Notes: a model not told the origin generated them from the letters alone. Counted from the first letter of the stretch, positions 42,074 through 50,130 are shown. The stretch is DNA of 64,000 bases from JAVBWI01 sp036677445 (GCA_036677445.1 JAVBWI010000002.1:124001-188000), one strand, 5' to 3'. Made by a program: numbers and translations.

Positions 42074-42959
42074 CTTCTTTGGCGAAAACAAGCGGCACAG
42101 CTATTTTGAAGGCTGGTATTTTAAGCAGCAGACCCAAAGCCAAACGGTCGCCTTCATACCCGCGCTGCATATGGACGCGCAAGGGCGCCGTTCCGCATCC
42201 ATACAGGTCGTAACGGATAACGCCGCTTTGTATGCACAATTTCCCTTCGAGTCGTTTCGCGCCGCGCGGCATGGCCTGTATATCAGGATAGGCGACAATT
42301 GCTTTTCCCAGGAGGGCGTTTCGGTAGATATAGCGGAAAATGGATTCAACGTCAAAGGCGAGCTGCGCTTTGGAAAGCTGCTGCCGCTCAAAAGCGATAT
42401 CATGGGGCCGTTCCGGTATGTTCCGTTGTTACAGTGCAGGCACAGCGTATGGAGCATACTGCACAGCGTATCCGGTATGCTTACGGTCAACGGGTCGCCA
42501 ATCCCGTTTGAAAATGCTTCGGGGTATATCGAAGGCGACCGGGGCAGTTCCTTTCCACAGCGATATGTTTGGACACAGTGCGGCCTGCGGGGGGATATCC
42601 CCTGCTCCGTCATGCTCTCTGTGGCGGATATTCCCTTTGCCGGACTGCGCTTTACGGGCATCATCGGTTATGCGTATTGGGGCGGCGTTGAACGGCGCAT
42701 TGCCACCTATCTGGGCGCAAAGCCGGTACGGATTGACCGGGACGTCATTTCTGTCAGGCAGGGAGGCTGCCTTTTGCAGGCGGATTTGCTGGAAAGCCGG
42801 CCAAAGCTGCTGCGGGCCCCCGTAAACGGCGGTATGACCCGCGCCATCCGCGAGAGCCCTTCCTGCAGGGTGCGGTATCGGTTTTACGACGACGGAAGAG
42901 AGCTGTTTGATTTTGTATCCGACAGGGCGGGGTTTGAATACGAGTATGGCGCGGATTGA
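42066..42959 (+). CDS. Tocopherol cyclase-like family protein
   Basis: A 297-residue protein. HSYFEGWYFKQQT near the N-terminus is the hallmark of the tocopherol cyclase-like fold, and later GYAYWGGVERRIATYLGAKP-type segments fit bacterial relatives. These bacteria have no tocopherol pathway, so the role is unknown; a lipid- or quinone-type ligand is possible. The start is TTG 42066, overlapping the end of the Rieske gene by eight bases, with AGAAGGA upstream; no ATG occurs before the conserved region except far inside the previous gene. The pair is probably translationally coupled. Confidence 0.75.
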   Translation: MRSFFGENKRHSYFEGWYFKQQTQSQTVAFIPALHMDAQGRRSASIQVVTDNAALYAQFPFESFRAARHGLYIRIGDNCFSQEGVSVDIAENGFNVKGELRFGKLLPLKSDIMGPFRYVPLLQCRHSVWSILHSVSGMLTVNGSPIPFENASGYIEGDRGSSFPQRYVWTQCGLRGDIPCSVMLSVADIPFAGLRFTGIIGYAYWGGVERRIATYLGAKPVRIDRDVISVRQGGCLLQADLLESRPKLLRAPVNGGMTRAIRESPSCRVRYRFYDDGRELFDFVSDRAGFEYEYGAD

Positions 42960-42977
42960 TGCGCGGGCGGCAGCATC

Positions 42978-43310
42978 CTACTTTTGCTTATAACGGTCCT
43001 TTTGCCCGAAAAACGTAATATCGGCATATCCCGCGAATATCCTGCCGGAATGCCGGACGCCCTTTTCAATAAAGTATCGGTCGCCCTTTTCATAGATTTT
43101 GGTCGTTCCACCGATGCACAGCTCGATTTTCCCTTCGAGAACGATTCCCCACTGGCTTTCGTGGGAATGCTCGGGCAGGTCGACATCCTCGGAAAACTCC
43201 ATAAATATGATCTGGTGCTCCGCACCCTGCGAGAGGTACGCGTTCAGCCCGCGAAGCGGGATATCCGCCAATGGCAGGGCGGTGACGGGCGCGGGAAATA
43301 TCTTGGACAT
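42978..43310 (-). CDS. Small cupin-domain protein
   Basis: A 110-residue single cupin. The two metal-binding motifs are recognisable: PEHSHESQWGIVLEGKIEL (His-x-His and Glu/Gln) and GDRYFIEKGVRHSGRIFAG (second His). An AAAGGAGA ribosome binding site precedes ATG 43310; the longer frame upstream is not supported. No substrate can be inferred. It is convergent with the tocopherol cyclase-like gene, 18 bases apart. Confidence 0.9.
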   Translation of the reverse strand: MSKIFPAPVTALPLADIPLRGLNAYLSQGAEHQIIFMEFSEDVDLPEHSHESQWGIVLEGKIELCIGGTTKIYEKGDRYFIEKGVRHSGRIFAGYADITFFGQKDRYKQK

Positions 43311-43516
43311 AACGTATCTCCTTTCAGCGTGTTTTGTATGAGAGCAGTATAGCATACTCAAGGTACAATGCGGCGGCTTGCAACAGGATACGATCGCAAT
43401 GTTCAAAGATTATTTTCTTTCTTATACGGCTTTGTATGGTATGATACTTTAGAGAAACCGGCATCCTCTCTGGATGTCATGAACGACAATTGATATCGGA
43501 AGGGAAGCATGCAGCC

Positions 43517-44386
43517 ATGAAAAGAAAGCTCTTATCGCTGATACTCGCCGCCGTACTATGCCTCTCGGCTTCGTTTACCACCGCGCTGGCAATCGATGCG
43601 GGGCAGGAGCGCGTGATTATCGGCGCGAATTTGGATGATGCGCAGCGCGCGCAGATCTATGCCGATTTTAGAATTGAGCAAGGCGACGTTACGGAGCTTA
43701 CGGTGACCAACGACGAAGAGCGCGCTTATCTTGAAGGGTTGGTATCCGAGGGGAAGATCGGGAACGTGGCGCTCTCCTGCGTCTATATCAAGACGCTTGA
43801 CGAAGGCGAGGGCCTCAAAATCAGCACAAACAACATCAACTGGTGTTCCAAACAGATGTATGTAAACGCATTGACCACCGCCGGCATTTCGGACGCGGAG
43901 GTGCGCATTTCCGCGCCGTTTGAGGTATCCGGCACCGCTGCGCTGACGGGCCTCTATAAGGCATATGAGGATATCACCGGCGAAACCCTTGATCGGACGG
44001 CGAAAACGGTTGCCGCCGAGGAGATCGTGGTCACGGGCAATCTTGCCGAGATGATCGGCGATGTCGACGCCACCGAGATGGTCAACCAGCTCAAACTCAT
44101 TCTCGAGCAGACCAAGGACATGACGGATGACGAGGTAAGGGCCGAAATCAAGTCCATTGCCAAGAACATCAATGTTGCGGTGACGGACGGGCAGGTTGAG
44201 CAGTTGCTGGATCTTTGCCGCTCGCTGGAAAAGCTGGATTCGGACGAGCTGGCCGCGAAGGTCGAATCCATTACCAAAACCCTTGAAGGCGCCAGCAAAG
44301 CCCAGCAGACTGTCTCCAAAGTTTTTGAGGGAATCAAGAATTTCTTTGCATCCGTCGGAAACTTTTTCGCCAACCTGTTTAAGTAA
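43517..44386 (+). CDS. DUF1002 domain secreted protein (YpuA-like)
   Basis: A 289-residue exported protein. A cleavable signal peptide (LLSLILAAVLCLSASFTTALA) is followed by the DUF1002 pattern: RVIIGANLDDAQRAQIYADFRI, NVALSCVYIKTLDEGEGLKI, NINWCSKQMYVNALTTAGISDAEVRISAPFEVSGTAALTGLYKAYE. The C-terminal third is helical and ends in a hydrophobic IKNFFASVGNFFANLFK. The role is unknown; family members are secreted by many Firmicutes. ATG 43517 has GAAGGGAA upstream. An extended -10 (TGGTATGAT at 43437-43445) may drive it. Confidence 0.88.
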   Translation: MKRKLLSLILAAVLCLSASFTTALAIDAGQERVIIGANLDDAQRAQIYADFRIEQGDVTELTVTNDEERAYLEGLVSEGKIGNVALSCVYIKTLDEGEGLKISTNNINWCSKQMYVNALTTAGISDAEVRISAPFEVSGTAALTGLYKAYEDITGETLDRTAKTVAAEEIVVTGNLAEMIGDVDATEMVNQLKLILEQTKDMTDDEVRAEIKSIAKNINVAVTDGQVEQLLDLCRSLEKLDSDELAAKVESITKTLEGASKAQQTVSKVFEGIKNFFASVGNFFANLFK

Positions 44387-44437
44387 GCGGGCTCGCGTCG
44401 GGCAGCTTGCGGATTTGCCCTTCTATGGCAATGTTAC

Positions 44438-44470
44438 AGGCCCTTCCGATATTTGTTTGGAGGGCCTTTC
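44438..44470 (+). terminator. Terminator after the DUF1002 gene
   Basis: AGGCCCTTCC (44438-44447) pairs with GGAGGGCCT (44459-44467, one bulged T) and is followed by TTCTATTT. Confidence 0.75.
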
Positions 44471-44776
44471 TATTTGCCGATGCGCCGTCGCGTAAATCGT
44501 TGCGCGCGTACAAATTTGACAGTTTGTTCACAGTTTGACGGCGCAAAGGGGTTGACCATGCCTGTATTTTTCTGTATCCTCAAACGAGGGAATTTACGGA
44601 AAATCCATATATTATACAACTATGTATCTTTTTGTAATTCTATATGGCGGCTATAACCGGCATCTTATGGCGGGGCAGTATCCTGAGGCCCTTCTTGAAG
44701 CAAAAGCCGCCGTACAGGGATATTCTGATCCGGTATCTTGCCTTTTGAAAGCAACCGTCGGTGTCGAGGGGAAATC
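44471..44776. other. Intergenic region before the ECF sigma factor
   Basis: About 300 bases with only short, unconvincing reading frames. An AT-rich segment near 44605-44640 (TATTATACAACTATG) is a likely promoter area for the sigma factor gene, but no clear pair of boxes could be fixed. Confidence 0.4.
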
Positions 44777-45304
44777 ATGGCTGAAAATGCAAAAAGCGCG
44801 GAATTGTTTTATAAGCGCTTTGAACCAATAGAAAATCTGGTTTTCAGTGTCATACTGTCCATCATTCGGGATAGGGATACTGCATTTGACGTGTTGCAGG
44901 ATACCATTGTATTGGCCATTCGCCATTACGACCAGCTGCAGGATAAGGAAATGCTCAAGCACTGGGTTCTGCGTATTGCAAAGAACGAGTCCTTCACATA
45001 TCTTAGAAAGCAAAGGAATTCAAAAGAAATACTTGCGGAGCCGGAATATATGGCGGCGCTGCCGGCTTTTAGTGCGCAGAGCGTGGAACAGACTGTGGTG
45101 TCGGGGGACGACAGGGAGGCATTGAACCGCGCCATCAAAAAGCTGGACAGGGTCGATCAGCTCATACTGTACCTGCGATACCATGAGGATATGAAGCTGA
45201 CACAGATCGCCGCGTGTACAGGCTTTACGCTGCCAAAAGTAAAATCGCGCCTGAGCCGCGCCTTCAAAAAGCTTAGGCGCATACTCGAAACCGATGAAAA
45301 TTAA
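44777..45304 (+). CDS. ECF-type RNA polymerase sigma factor
   Basis: A 175-residue group 4 sigma factor. Region 2 (NLVFSVILSIIRDRDTAFDVLQDTIVLAI, KHWVLRIAKNESFTYLRKQR) and region 4 (LDRVDQLILYLRYHEDMKLTQIAACTGFTLPKVKSRLSRAFKKLRRIL) are both present. The ATG follows GAGGGGAAATC. Its partner, a membrane protein with a cytoplasmic N-terminus, is encoded 81 bases downstream, the usual sigma/anti-sigma arrangement. It probably activates its own operon and a small envelope regulon. Confidence 0.93.
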   Translation: MAENAKSAELFYKRFEPIENLVFSVILSIIRDRDTAFDVLQDTIVLAIRHYDQLQDKEMLKHWVLRIAKNESFTYLRKQRNSKEILAEPEYMAALPAFSAQSVEQTVVSGDDREALNRAIKKLDRVDQLILYLRYHEDMKLTQIAACTGFTLPKVKSRLSRAFKKLRRILETDEN

Positions 45305-45385
45305 ATGTTTTCAGGGGTGTTTGCAACCATTTTGGGTGGATTTTACTCTAATTAGTATCGGGCCATTATGATCGGGTGATATAGG

Positions 45386-46690
45386 ATGACACAACGGGAA
45401 TTGGAGAAACTGCTCAAGGATGCCGCCGTGCAGCAAGAGATGGAGCATGGCTTATTGGGCGACCCCGGACTTTGGCTTACGGATGAAGAGATGGCGAATT
45501 TAGACGCCGGTCAACTGGAACGGCGCGCAACTGAGCGGAAAGCGGAGCTAAAACGCCGCGTGCTTGTTCGTCTGGCGGCGGAGGACAGCGGCGTACAGCC
45601 AAGGGAAAGATTGAAATGGCCGCAGCCGTCGTACAGGCTCAGGTCGGCCGTCATTGTTGCCATCTGTGTACTTGTCATTGCGGCGTTCTTTACGCTGGTG
45701 CCCGCGGGCAGGACAATGGCGACGTCTTTCTTCAACATGGTGGCGCGCAAGGTGACCGGGCATATTGTGATAGAAAACGTGGGAGAAGCGCCGCCCAATG
45801 TGGTGAAACCTGTAAAAACAAAAATCTCCGGGGTAGACGGGTACCGGATAGACAGCTTCATGGACTTTGGCGAGATGATGGAAAAGACGGGTCTTGACCC
45901 CGTTGTACTCACAAGCGGTTACGACAGCATTCTCGATATCATGGGTGAAACGGAACCGGGCTGGGGGTACGAACTGGTAGTTACATATGCGTTGCCAGGC
46001 GAGGATCGTTACATTACCACCACGCAGCATTGGGAAGGAGATATGGATTTAGAGGTCCCCCGCAACAGCGATACGCGTACAATACTGGGCGGTACTGAAA
46101 TCCATTGCAGCGTGACGGATGACGATGTATATAGGATGGGTATAGCGCGGCTTTCGTCTTCCCGCTTTGGGATCGTTGCCCCTATCGAACTGAATTTTGA
46201 CGCATTGCTGCAGGATTTGGCGCTGGGTTCGCAAATCGACGCCCGTCAATTCGTCGTGACGTTGCCTGAACCGACCGAAAGCACGCAGGAAATCATCACC
46301 TACAACAGCGTGGAGGAGTTTTCCGCCGAGAACGGCCTTTGGCCGGTGGTGCTTAATGGCGATTTTGCACAGCTGGAAACGGTGGAGTTCTATCCGAGTA
46401 AATTTGCGGGCGATTTGGTTTCACTGCAATATGCGGTGGAGGGCGGGAAAGTCTGGCTCTTACAAAGATGGGGATATATCGACGGCATGGTGGCCACGAT
46501 GGAGGATACAACCTACTTTGAAACCACCATACTTGGCGGTTATACGCTGCATGGTTCGGTAGACGCTATCGACGGCGTCACCTCGGGCATTGCGGTGGTG
46601 GATGAATCTGTGCTGATGCTCAGCGCAGAAAAAGGCGTGGACTATACCGCGGTGCTGGATAGCTTGACTCTTACCGTGCCCGAACGATAA
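45386..46690 (+). CDS. Putative transmembrane anti-sigma factor
   Basis: A 434-residue protein with a cytoplasmic N-terminus of about 85 residues, one membrane helix (SAVIVAICVLVIAAFFTLVPAG) and an extracytoplasmic part of about 320 residues that seems to hold two similar halves (GYRIDSFMDFGEMMEKTGLDPVVL; TYNSVEEFSAENGLWPVVL). Position after the ECF sigma gene and topology argue for an anti-sigma factor of the DUF4367/DUF4179 kind that releases the sigma factor on an external cue. No Zn-binding ZAS motif is visible, so the binding mode may differ. Confidence 0.75.
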   Translation: MTQRELEKLLKDAAVQQEMEHGLLGDPGLWLTDEEMANLDAGQLERRATERKAELKRRVLVRLAAEDSGVQPRERLKWPQPSYRLRSAVIVAICVLVIAAFFTLVPAGRTMATSFFNMVARKVTGHIVIENVGEAPPNVVKPVKTKISGVDGYRIDSFMDFGEMMEKTGLDPVVLTSGYDSILDIMGETEPGWGYELVVTYALPGEDRYITTTQHWEGDMDLEVPRNSDTRTILGGTEIHCSVTDDDVYRMGIARLSSSRFGIVAPIELNFDALLQDLALGSQIDARQFVVTLPEPTESTQEIITYNSVEEFSAENGLWPVVLNGDFAQLETVEFYPSKFAGDLVSLQYAVEGGKVWLLQRWGYIDGMVATMEDTTYFETTILGGYTLHGSVDAIDGVTSGIAVVDESVLMLSAEKGVDYTAVLDSLTLTVPER

Positions 46691-46796
46691 AACACGTTAT
46701 TTACTTAAGTATTTGCGCATACATTTTTATGGTGGAGAGGAGCGTAAAAGAGTTAGTAATTCGATAGTATCGTCAGCATATTCTCCTTTAACGACG

Positions 46797-46821
46797 GGCA
46801 TCCAACTAAGAAGTGGATGCC
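46797..46821. terminator. Stem-loop between convergent genes
   Basis: GGCATCCA (46797-46804) pairs with TGGATGCC (46814-46821) around ACTAAGAAG; T-rich bases follow on the plus strand. It can end the anti-sigma transcript and the small membrane-protein transcript. Confidence 0.55.
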
Positions 46822-46839
46822 TGTCATACTTTTGTAAGG

Positions 46840-47106
46840 CTAGCTGGACAAACCCAGTAACATCTGTTCAATACGTTTCTCAATATTGGTATTTACATAC
46901 CAGGCTAAACAAATCAACAACAGGCCAACTATATATAATGTTATCACGAGCCATAAGAAGGAGTTCGGTAGTGCTGTTTGGGATATAAAGACTATGGCAG
47001 TAAGAATTAATCCCACAGCCGCACGTTTCGCTATATACCAATGAAGCCCTTCCTGCTTTTCCAGTTGCCATTTGGAATATATTATCCTTGCTTTATCTGC
47101 CGTCAT
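46840..47106 (-). CDS. Small two-helix membrane protein of unknown function
   Basis: An 88-residue protein: a charged N-terminus (MTADKARIIYSKWQLEKQEGL), two membrane helices (VGLILTAIVFISQTAL and LWLVITLYIVGLLLICLAWYV) and a short charged tail. No family recognised. Its ATG has no ribosome binding site of its own; instead it starts two bases after the stop of a 15-codon reading frame with a strong GGAGGA site, so it is probably translated by coupling. A promoter with good boxes lies further upstream on the minus strand. Confidence 0.65.
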   Translation of the reverse strand: MTADKARIIYSKWQLEKQEGLHWYIAKRAAVGLILTAIVFISQTALPNSFLWLVITLYIVGLLLICLAWYVNTNIEKRIEQMLLGLSS

Positions 47107-47108
47107 GT

Positions 47109-47156
47109 TTATGTACGGTATGATATTGATTGAGACGATGATAACATATATAGCAT
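47109..47156 (-). CDS. 15-codon upstream reading frame (possible leader peptide)
   Basis: ATG 47156 lies just after AAGGAGGA and is followed by 14 codons (MLYMLSSSQSISYRT) and TAA at 47111-47109; the membrane-protein ATG begins two bases later. Translation of this frame would deliver ribosomes to the downstream start. It contains no obvious run of regulatory codons apart from four serines. It could also be the remains of a frameshifted N-terminus. Confidence 0.4.
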   Translation of the reverse strand: MLYMLSSSQSISYRT

Positions 47157-47227
47157 GGCGTCCTCCTTAATCCGGTTCAGAACAGAGCAATTGTTATATA
47201 GGCATGGATCGCCTCCTTGTGATTATA

Positions 47228-47256
47228 AGTATAGGCGTCACAAAAATTGGATGCAA
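47228..47256 (-). promoter_or_regulatory. Promoter of the small membrane-protein gene
   Basis: On the minus strand TTGCAT (47256-47251), a 17-base spacer and TATACT (47233-47228). Between it and the leader frame lies another AAGGAGG with a three-codon frame (ATG CCT ATA TAA). Confidence 0.55.
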
Positions 47257-47364
47257 CAAATAAAGCAATTTCTTACATATAATTCATTTCATGTTCATCA
47301 TTGTTGAAAACCGCGCTTGACTGAGCATCCAATCTCATTTACAAAAATATATTCTTTTGCCTTC

Positions 47365-47412
47365 TTGACATACTAACGATCGTTAGTTAAGCTCATACTA
47401 ACGATTGTTAGT
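47365..47412 (+). promoter_or_regulatory. TetR promoter with two tandem palindromic operators
   Basis: TTGACA at 47365-47370 is followed by a perfect 16-base palindrome, ACTAACGATCGTTAGT (47372-47387), and a near-perfect copy, ACTAACGATTGTTAGT (47397-47412), 25 bases later. The first covers the promoter spacer, the second the likely start site. This is the layout expected for autorepression by the TetR protein encoded directly downstream. Confidence 0.85.
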
Positions 47413-47436
47413 ATGGATTGTTTATGTGAGGTGCGT

Positions 47437-48075
47437 ATGAATACGAGGGATAAAATTTTACGGGAAGCCTTAACGCTTTTTTCTTCCCGCGGCTATGACG
47501 CCGTATCTGTCAGGGATATCGCAAGGGCGGTGGGTATCAAGGAAAGCTCGCTTTACAACCACTTTAAAAACAAGCAGGATATTTTCGATACCATATTGCG
47601 CGAGTATTCCCAACGTGGGCGGGAGTATTTCCATCAGATGCGGCTGACCGGCGAGGATAAGCGGTTTGTGGCGGATGAGAGAACCATCGCGATGTATAAG
47701 AACATGACGAACGAAGAGTTTACAGCCATCGTCGGGAATATTTTCGAGTTTTATTTTACCGATGAGGTCAACGTAAAGCTGCGTAAGCTGCTCACCATTG
47801 AGCAATATCGCAATGAACAGATAGCCGGGCTGTTTCGGGAGCTTTCGTTTGACGGCAGCATCGCCTTCCAGACAGAGTTGTTTGATGGCATGATCAAAGC
47901 CGGCTGCTTTGTTGTAACCGACCCGCAAATATTGGCGCTGGAATTTTTTGCGCCGATTTTCCTCATATTCTACAAGTTTGACAACAATGCGCAAAGCCTG
48001 CTGGAAGCCAAGGATCTTTTTACGCGGCACATCAGGCACTTTCATGAGACGTATGGCACAAAAAGCCGCAACTAA
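47437..48075 (+). CDS. TetR/AcrR family transcriptional regulator
   Basis: A 212-residue repressor. The N-terminal helix-turn-helix is classic: TRDKILREALTLFSSRGYDAVSVRDIARAVGIKESSLYNHFKNKQDIFD. The C-terminal ligand-binding part has no recognisable specificity. GTGAGGTG precedes ATG 47437; the in-frame start at 47413 lies inside the operator region and is unlikely. It lies 34 bases before a flavodoxin-like oxidoreductase gene, which is probably its target and co-transcribed. Confidence 0.95.
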   Translation: MNTRDKILREALTLFSSRGYDAVSVRDIARAVGIKESSLYNHFKNKQDIFDTILREYSQRGREYFHQMRLTGEDKRFVADERTIAMYKNMTNEEFTAIVGNIFEFYFTDEVNVKLRKLLTIEQYRNEQIAGLFRELSFDGSIAFQTELFDGMIKAGCFVVTDPQILALEFFAPIFLIFYKFDNNAQSLLEAKDLFTRHIRHFHETYGTKSRN

Positions 48076-48109
48076 GAAGAAAAAATTTTGTTGATATAGG
48101 AGAAGGATC

Positions 48110-48820
48110 ATGAAAATTACGGTAGTAAACGGCAACAGCCGCCACGGAAGCACCTGGCACTGCATGGATTTAGTGCGGCAGGAACTGGCGAAATACGGCG
48201 AGGTGCAAACCGCTGAGTTTTTTCTTCCCAAGGATATGCCGCATTTCTGCAACGGCTGCTTTTCGTGTTTGATGAACGGCGAGCATACCTGCCCGCACTT
48301 TGAAAGCGTAACGCATATTGCGCAAGCGATGCTGGACGCGGATCTTATTATACTGACGTCTCCCATTTACGCGATGGATATATCCGGCCAGCTAAAGGCG
48401 TTGCTGGATCATTTGTGCTACATGTGGTTCAGTCACCGCCCAAATCCCCAAATGTTCAACAAAGTGGGCCTCATCATCGCCACCACGGCAGGGGCCGGGT
48501 TGGGGCATGCCGTAAAAACGATGCATAACAGCCTGAAATTCTGGGGCGTAAAACGGATATTTGTGCATAAGAACGTCGTCGGCGCCATGAAATGGGGCGA
48601 TGTTTCGGCGAAGAAGCAGGCGCAAATTCAAAAGCAAGCCGCCGCTATGGCAAAGCGGATCACAAAAGCAGTCAAAAACGCCGACCGCTTGCCCGCGCCG
48701 TTGTTCAGCAGAGTGTTTTTCAAAATGATGACAGGTATGATGAAAAAGAATACCTGGAATCTCCGTGACCGGAAGCATTGGGAAGACCATGGCTGGTTAA
48801 GCGGCGCGTCGCCTTTTTAA
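48110..48820 (+). CDS. Flavodoxin-like NAD(P)H-dependent oxidoreductase
   Basis: A 236-residue member of the NADPH-dependent FMN reductase/iron-sulfur flavoprotein-like family. ITVVNGNSRHGSTWHCMDLV is the FMN phosphate loop, CNGCFSCLMNGEHTCPHF a cysteine-rich segment, and ILTSPIYAMDISGQLKALLDHL the second FMN loop. The C-terminal 60 residues are basic and Met-rich. TAGGAGAAGG precedes the ATG. Regulation by the adjacent TetR suggests a role in handling a quinone, nitro compound or similar electrophile; that is inference. Confidence 0.9.
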   Translation: MKITVVNGNSRHGSTWHCMDLVRQELAKYGEVQTAEFFLPKDMPHFCNGCFSCLMNGEHTCPHFESVTHIAQAMLDADLIILTSPIYAMDISGQLKALLDHLCYMWFSHRPNPQMFNKVGLIIATTAGAGLGHAVKTMHNSLKFWGVKRIFVHKNVVGAMKWGDVSAKKQAQIQKQAAAMAKRITKAVKNADRLPAPLFSRVFFKMMTGMMKKNTWNLRDRKHWEDHGWLSGASPF

Positions 48821-48860
48821 GGGCGGCGTTTGCGCCAACAAAATGCCGCTCTGCCGGAAA

Positions 48861-48909
48861 AACCGATCAGCCGGCGACCCATGCACACTGCGGCGTCGGC
48901 TGATCGGTT
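48861..48909. terminator. Long stem-loop after the oxidoreductase gene
   Basis: AACCGATCAGCCG (48861-48873) pairs perfectly with CGGCTGATCGGTT (48897-48909). There is no T-run directly after it, so it may act together with the next hairpin. Confidence 0.5.
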
Positions 48910-48939
48910 GAAGAGGATATATCATGATGCAGAAAGCCC

Positions 48940-48983
48940 ATCGGCGCTTCCAGTCTTGTTTCAGGGATGGGCGCCGATTTTTT
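48940..48983 (+). terminator. Terminator with overlapping alternative hairpin
   Basis: ATCGGCGC (48940-48947) pairs with GCGCCGAT (48971-48978) and runs into six T (48978-48983). An alternative pairing, GCCCATC (48936-48942) with GATGGGC (48966-48972), shares bases with both arms, so the two cannot form together. Confidence 0.55.
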
Positions 48984-48998
48984 CCTGAAAAGAAGCAC

Positions 48999-49949
48999 TC
49001 AGTTGGTATCCGCGCAAAGGGGGCCCGCAAGCTCCCGCAGGAAGAACAGCTTGCCGGGCAGCGTGGGGATAAAGCTGGAGGTGATGCAGGTGGTGGGCCC
49101 GTAGCGCAGCGTCATCCAGAAGGACATGCCCTGCCACTGCATACCGCGCGAGAATACGCCGTCCGCGCCGCCGATGATATAGTCGGACTGGAATATGACG
49201 CCCGGCCCGATGGTGTTGGCGTAACAGGGAATAAGCGCGTAGTTGCTGCGGAAGCTGGTGAGCGCGTTTTGCTCGATGGTCAGCGGATGCAGCCTTGCGC
49301 CGATGCGGTGGGTGGCCGCCATCCAGTCTGCCTGCGTAGCGTAATCCAGTGCGAAGTGCGGCTCCCAGAACGCAATATGGCAGACGCGACCGATACCGAA
49401 CACCAGCACCTGTTTGGCGCCTTTTGCCCTGAGCGCGGCGATCATCTGTGCATAACGGGGCAGCTCCTCGCGCGTGGCGAAATGGCGCTGGCTTTCCGGA
49501 ACGGAAAGAGCGCCCAGCGGGCCGTAGAAAGCGCCGATCATGGCATTCTGGAAAGCGGCGGGGTCGGATGCGGGCAGCGTATTGCCCTGTTCATCCGACC
49601 ATTCGTCCATATTGAAGCCGTGCACATGCTTGCAGTCGATGTTCCATTCCTTCAGGAAGTACACCGCCCATTTGTACATGCCCATCGGGCCCACCGGCAG
49701 TATGAGTATCAGCTCGCGCTGTTCTTCCTTGGCCTTTTTGATCTGCATGGCGATCTCATGCCCCATGTACGCGCCGAATTCTTCAAGATTCTCACAGGGA
49801 ACGGGACGGAAGCCTTCGTGCCAAAACGGTTGGGGTTCCAGTACGCTGCCAGGGTCGTTGGAGCAGCAATCCCGAATGCGTGCAATATCCCAGCCTGCCG
49901 GGAATACCGTTTCAAAATAGGAACCCTTCAAGGTGCTGACCATGTCCAT
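48999..49949 (-). CDS. NagB-like glucosamine-6-phosphate isomerase family protein
   Basis: A 316-residue protein of the NagB/6-phosphogluconolactonase fold, longer than usual NagB (about 240-270). LILPVGPMGMYKWAV is the phosphate loop and HGFNMDEW keeps the general-base Asp. The active-site loop reads FGIGRVCHIAFWEPHF: the His and Glu of the canonical G-x-G-x-D-G-H-x-A-F-x-E-P are kept, but the Asp is Val. Activity may therefore be altered or directed at another sugar phosphate. It is divergent from the ceramidase-domain gene and is the first member of the sugar locus. Confidence 0.85.
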   Translation of the reverse strand: MDMVSTLKGSYFETVFPAGWDIARIRDCCSNDPGSVLEPQPFWHEGFRPVPCENLEEFGAYMGHEIAMQIKKAKEEQRELILILPVGPMGMYKWAVYFLKEWNIDCKHVHGFNMDEWSDEQGNTLPASDPAAFQNAMIGAFYGPLGALSVPESQRHFATREELPRYAQMIAALRAKGAKQVLVFGIGRVCHIAFWEPHFALDYATQADWMAATHRIGARLHPLTIEQNALTSFRSNYALIPCYANTIGPGVIFQSDYIIGGADGVFSRGMQWQGMSFWMTLRYGPTTCITSSFIPTLPGKLFFLRELAGPLCADTN

Positions 49950-50056
49950 ACGATACGCCTCCTTTAATTTTCACAGTTCATTTCCTTCACATGCGGCGCA
50001 GAAACCGAAAACGGAAACAGTGCATAAATAGTTTTGTCAGTGGATGAATTATTTGT

Positions 50057-50085
50057 ATTATGACGTGTTGTGTACTGTTTGTCAA
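50057..50085 (-). promoter_or_regulatory. Promoter of the NagB-like gene
   Basis: On the minus strand a perfect TTGACA (50085-50080), a 17-base spacer and CATAAT (50062-50057). Confidence 0.7.
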
Positions 50086-50130
50086 TGTTTTTTCAAATGG
50101 ACTAAAATGATATGTTCTTGCATATGCCTA

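Noticed and set aside
40736..42091. Long minus-strand frame (451 codons) opposite the Rieske oxidoreductase
   Set aside because: Shadow frame; the plus strand has intact FAD and Rieske motifs.
44622..44831. 69-codon plus-strand frame before the sigma factor
   Set aside because: It overlaps the sigma factor start in another frame, with no ribosome binding site and no family pattern.
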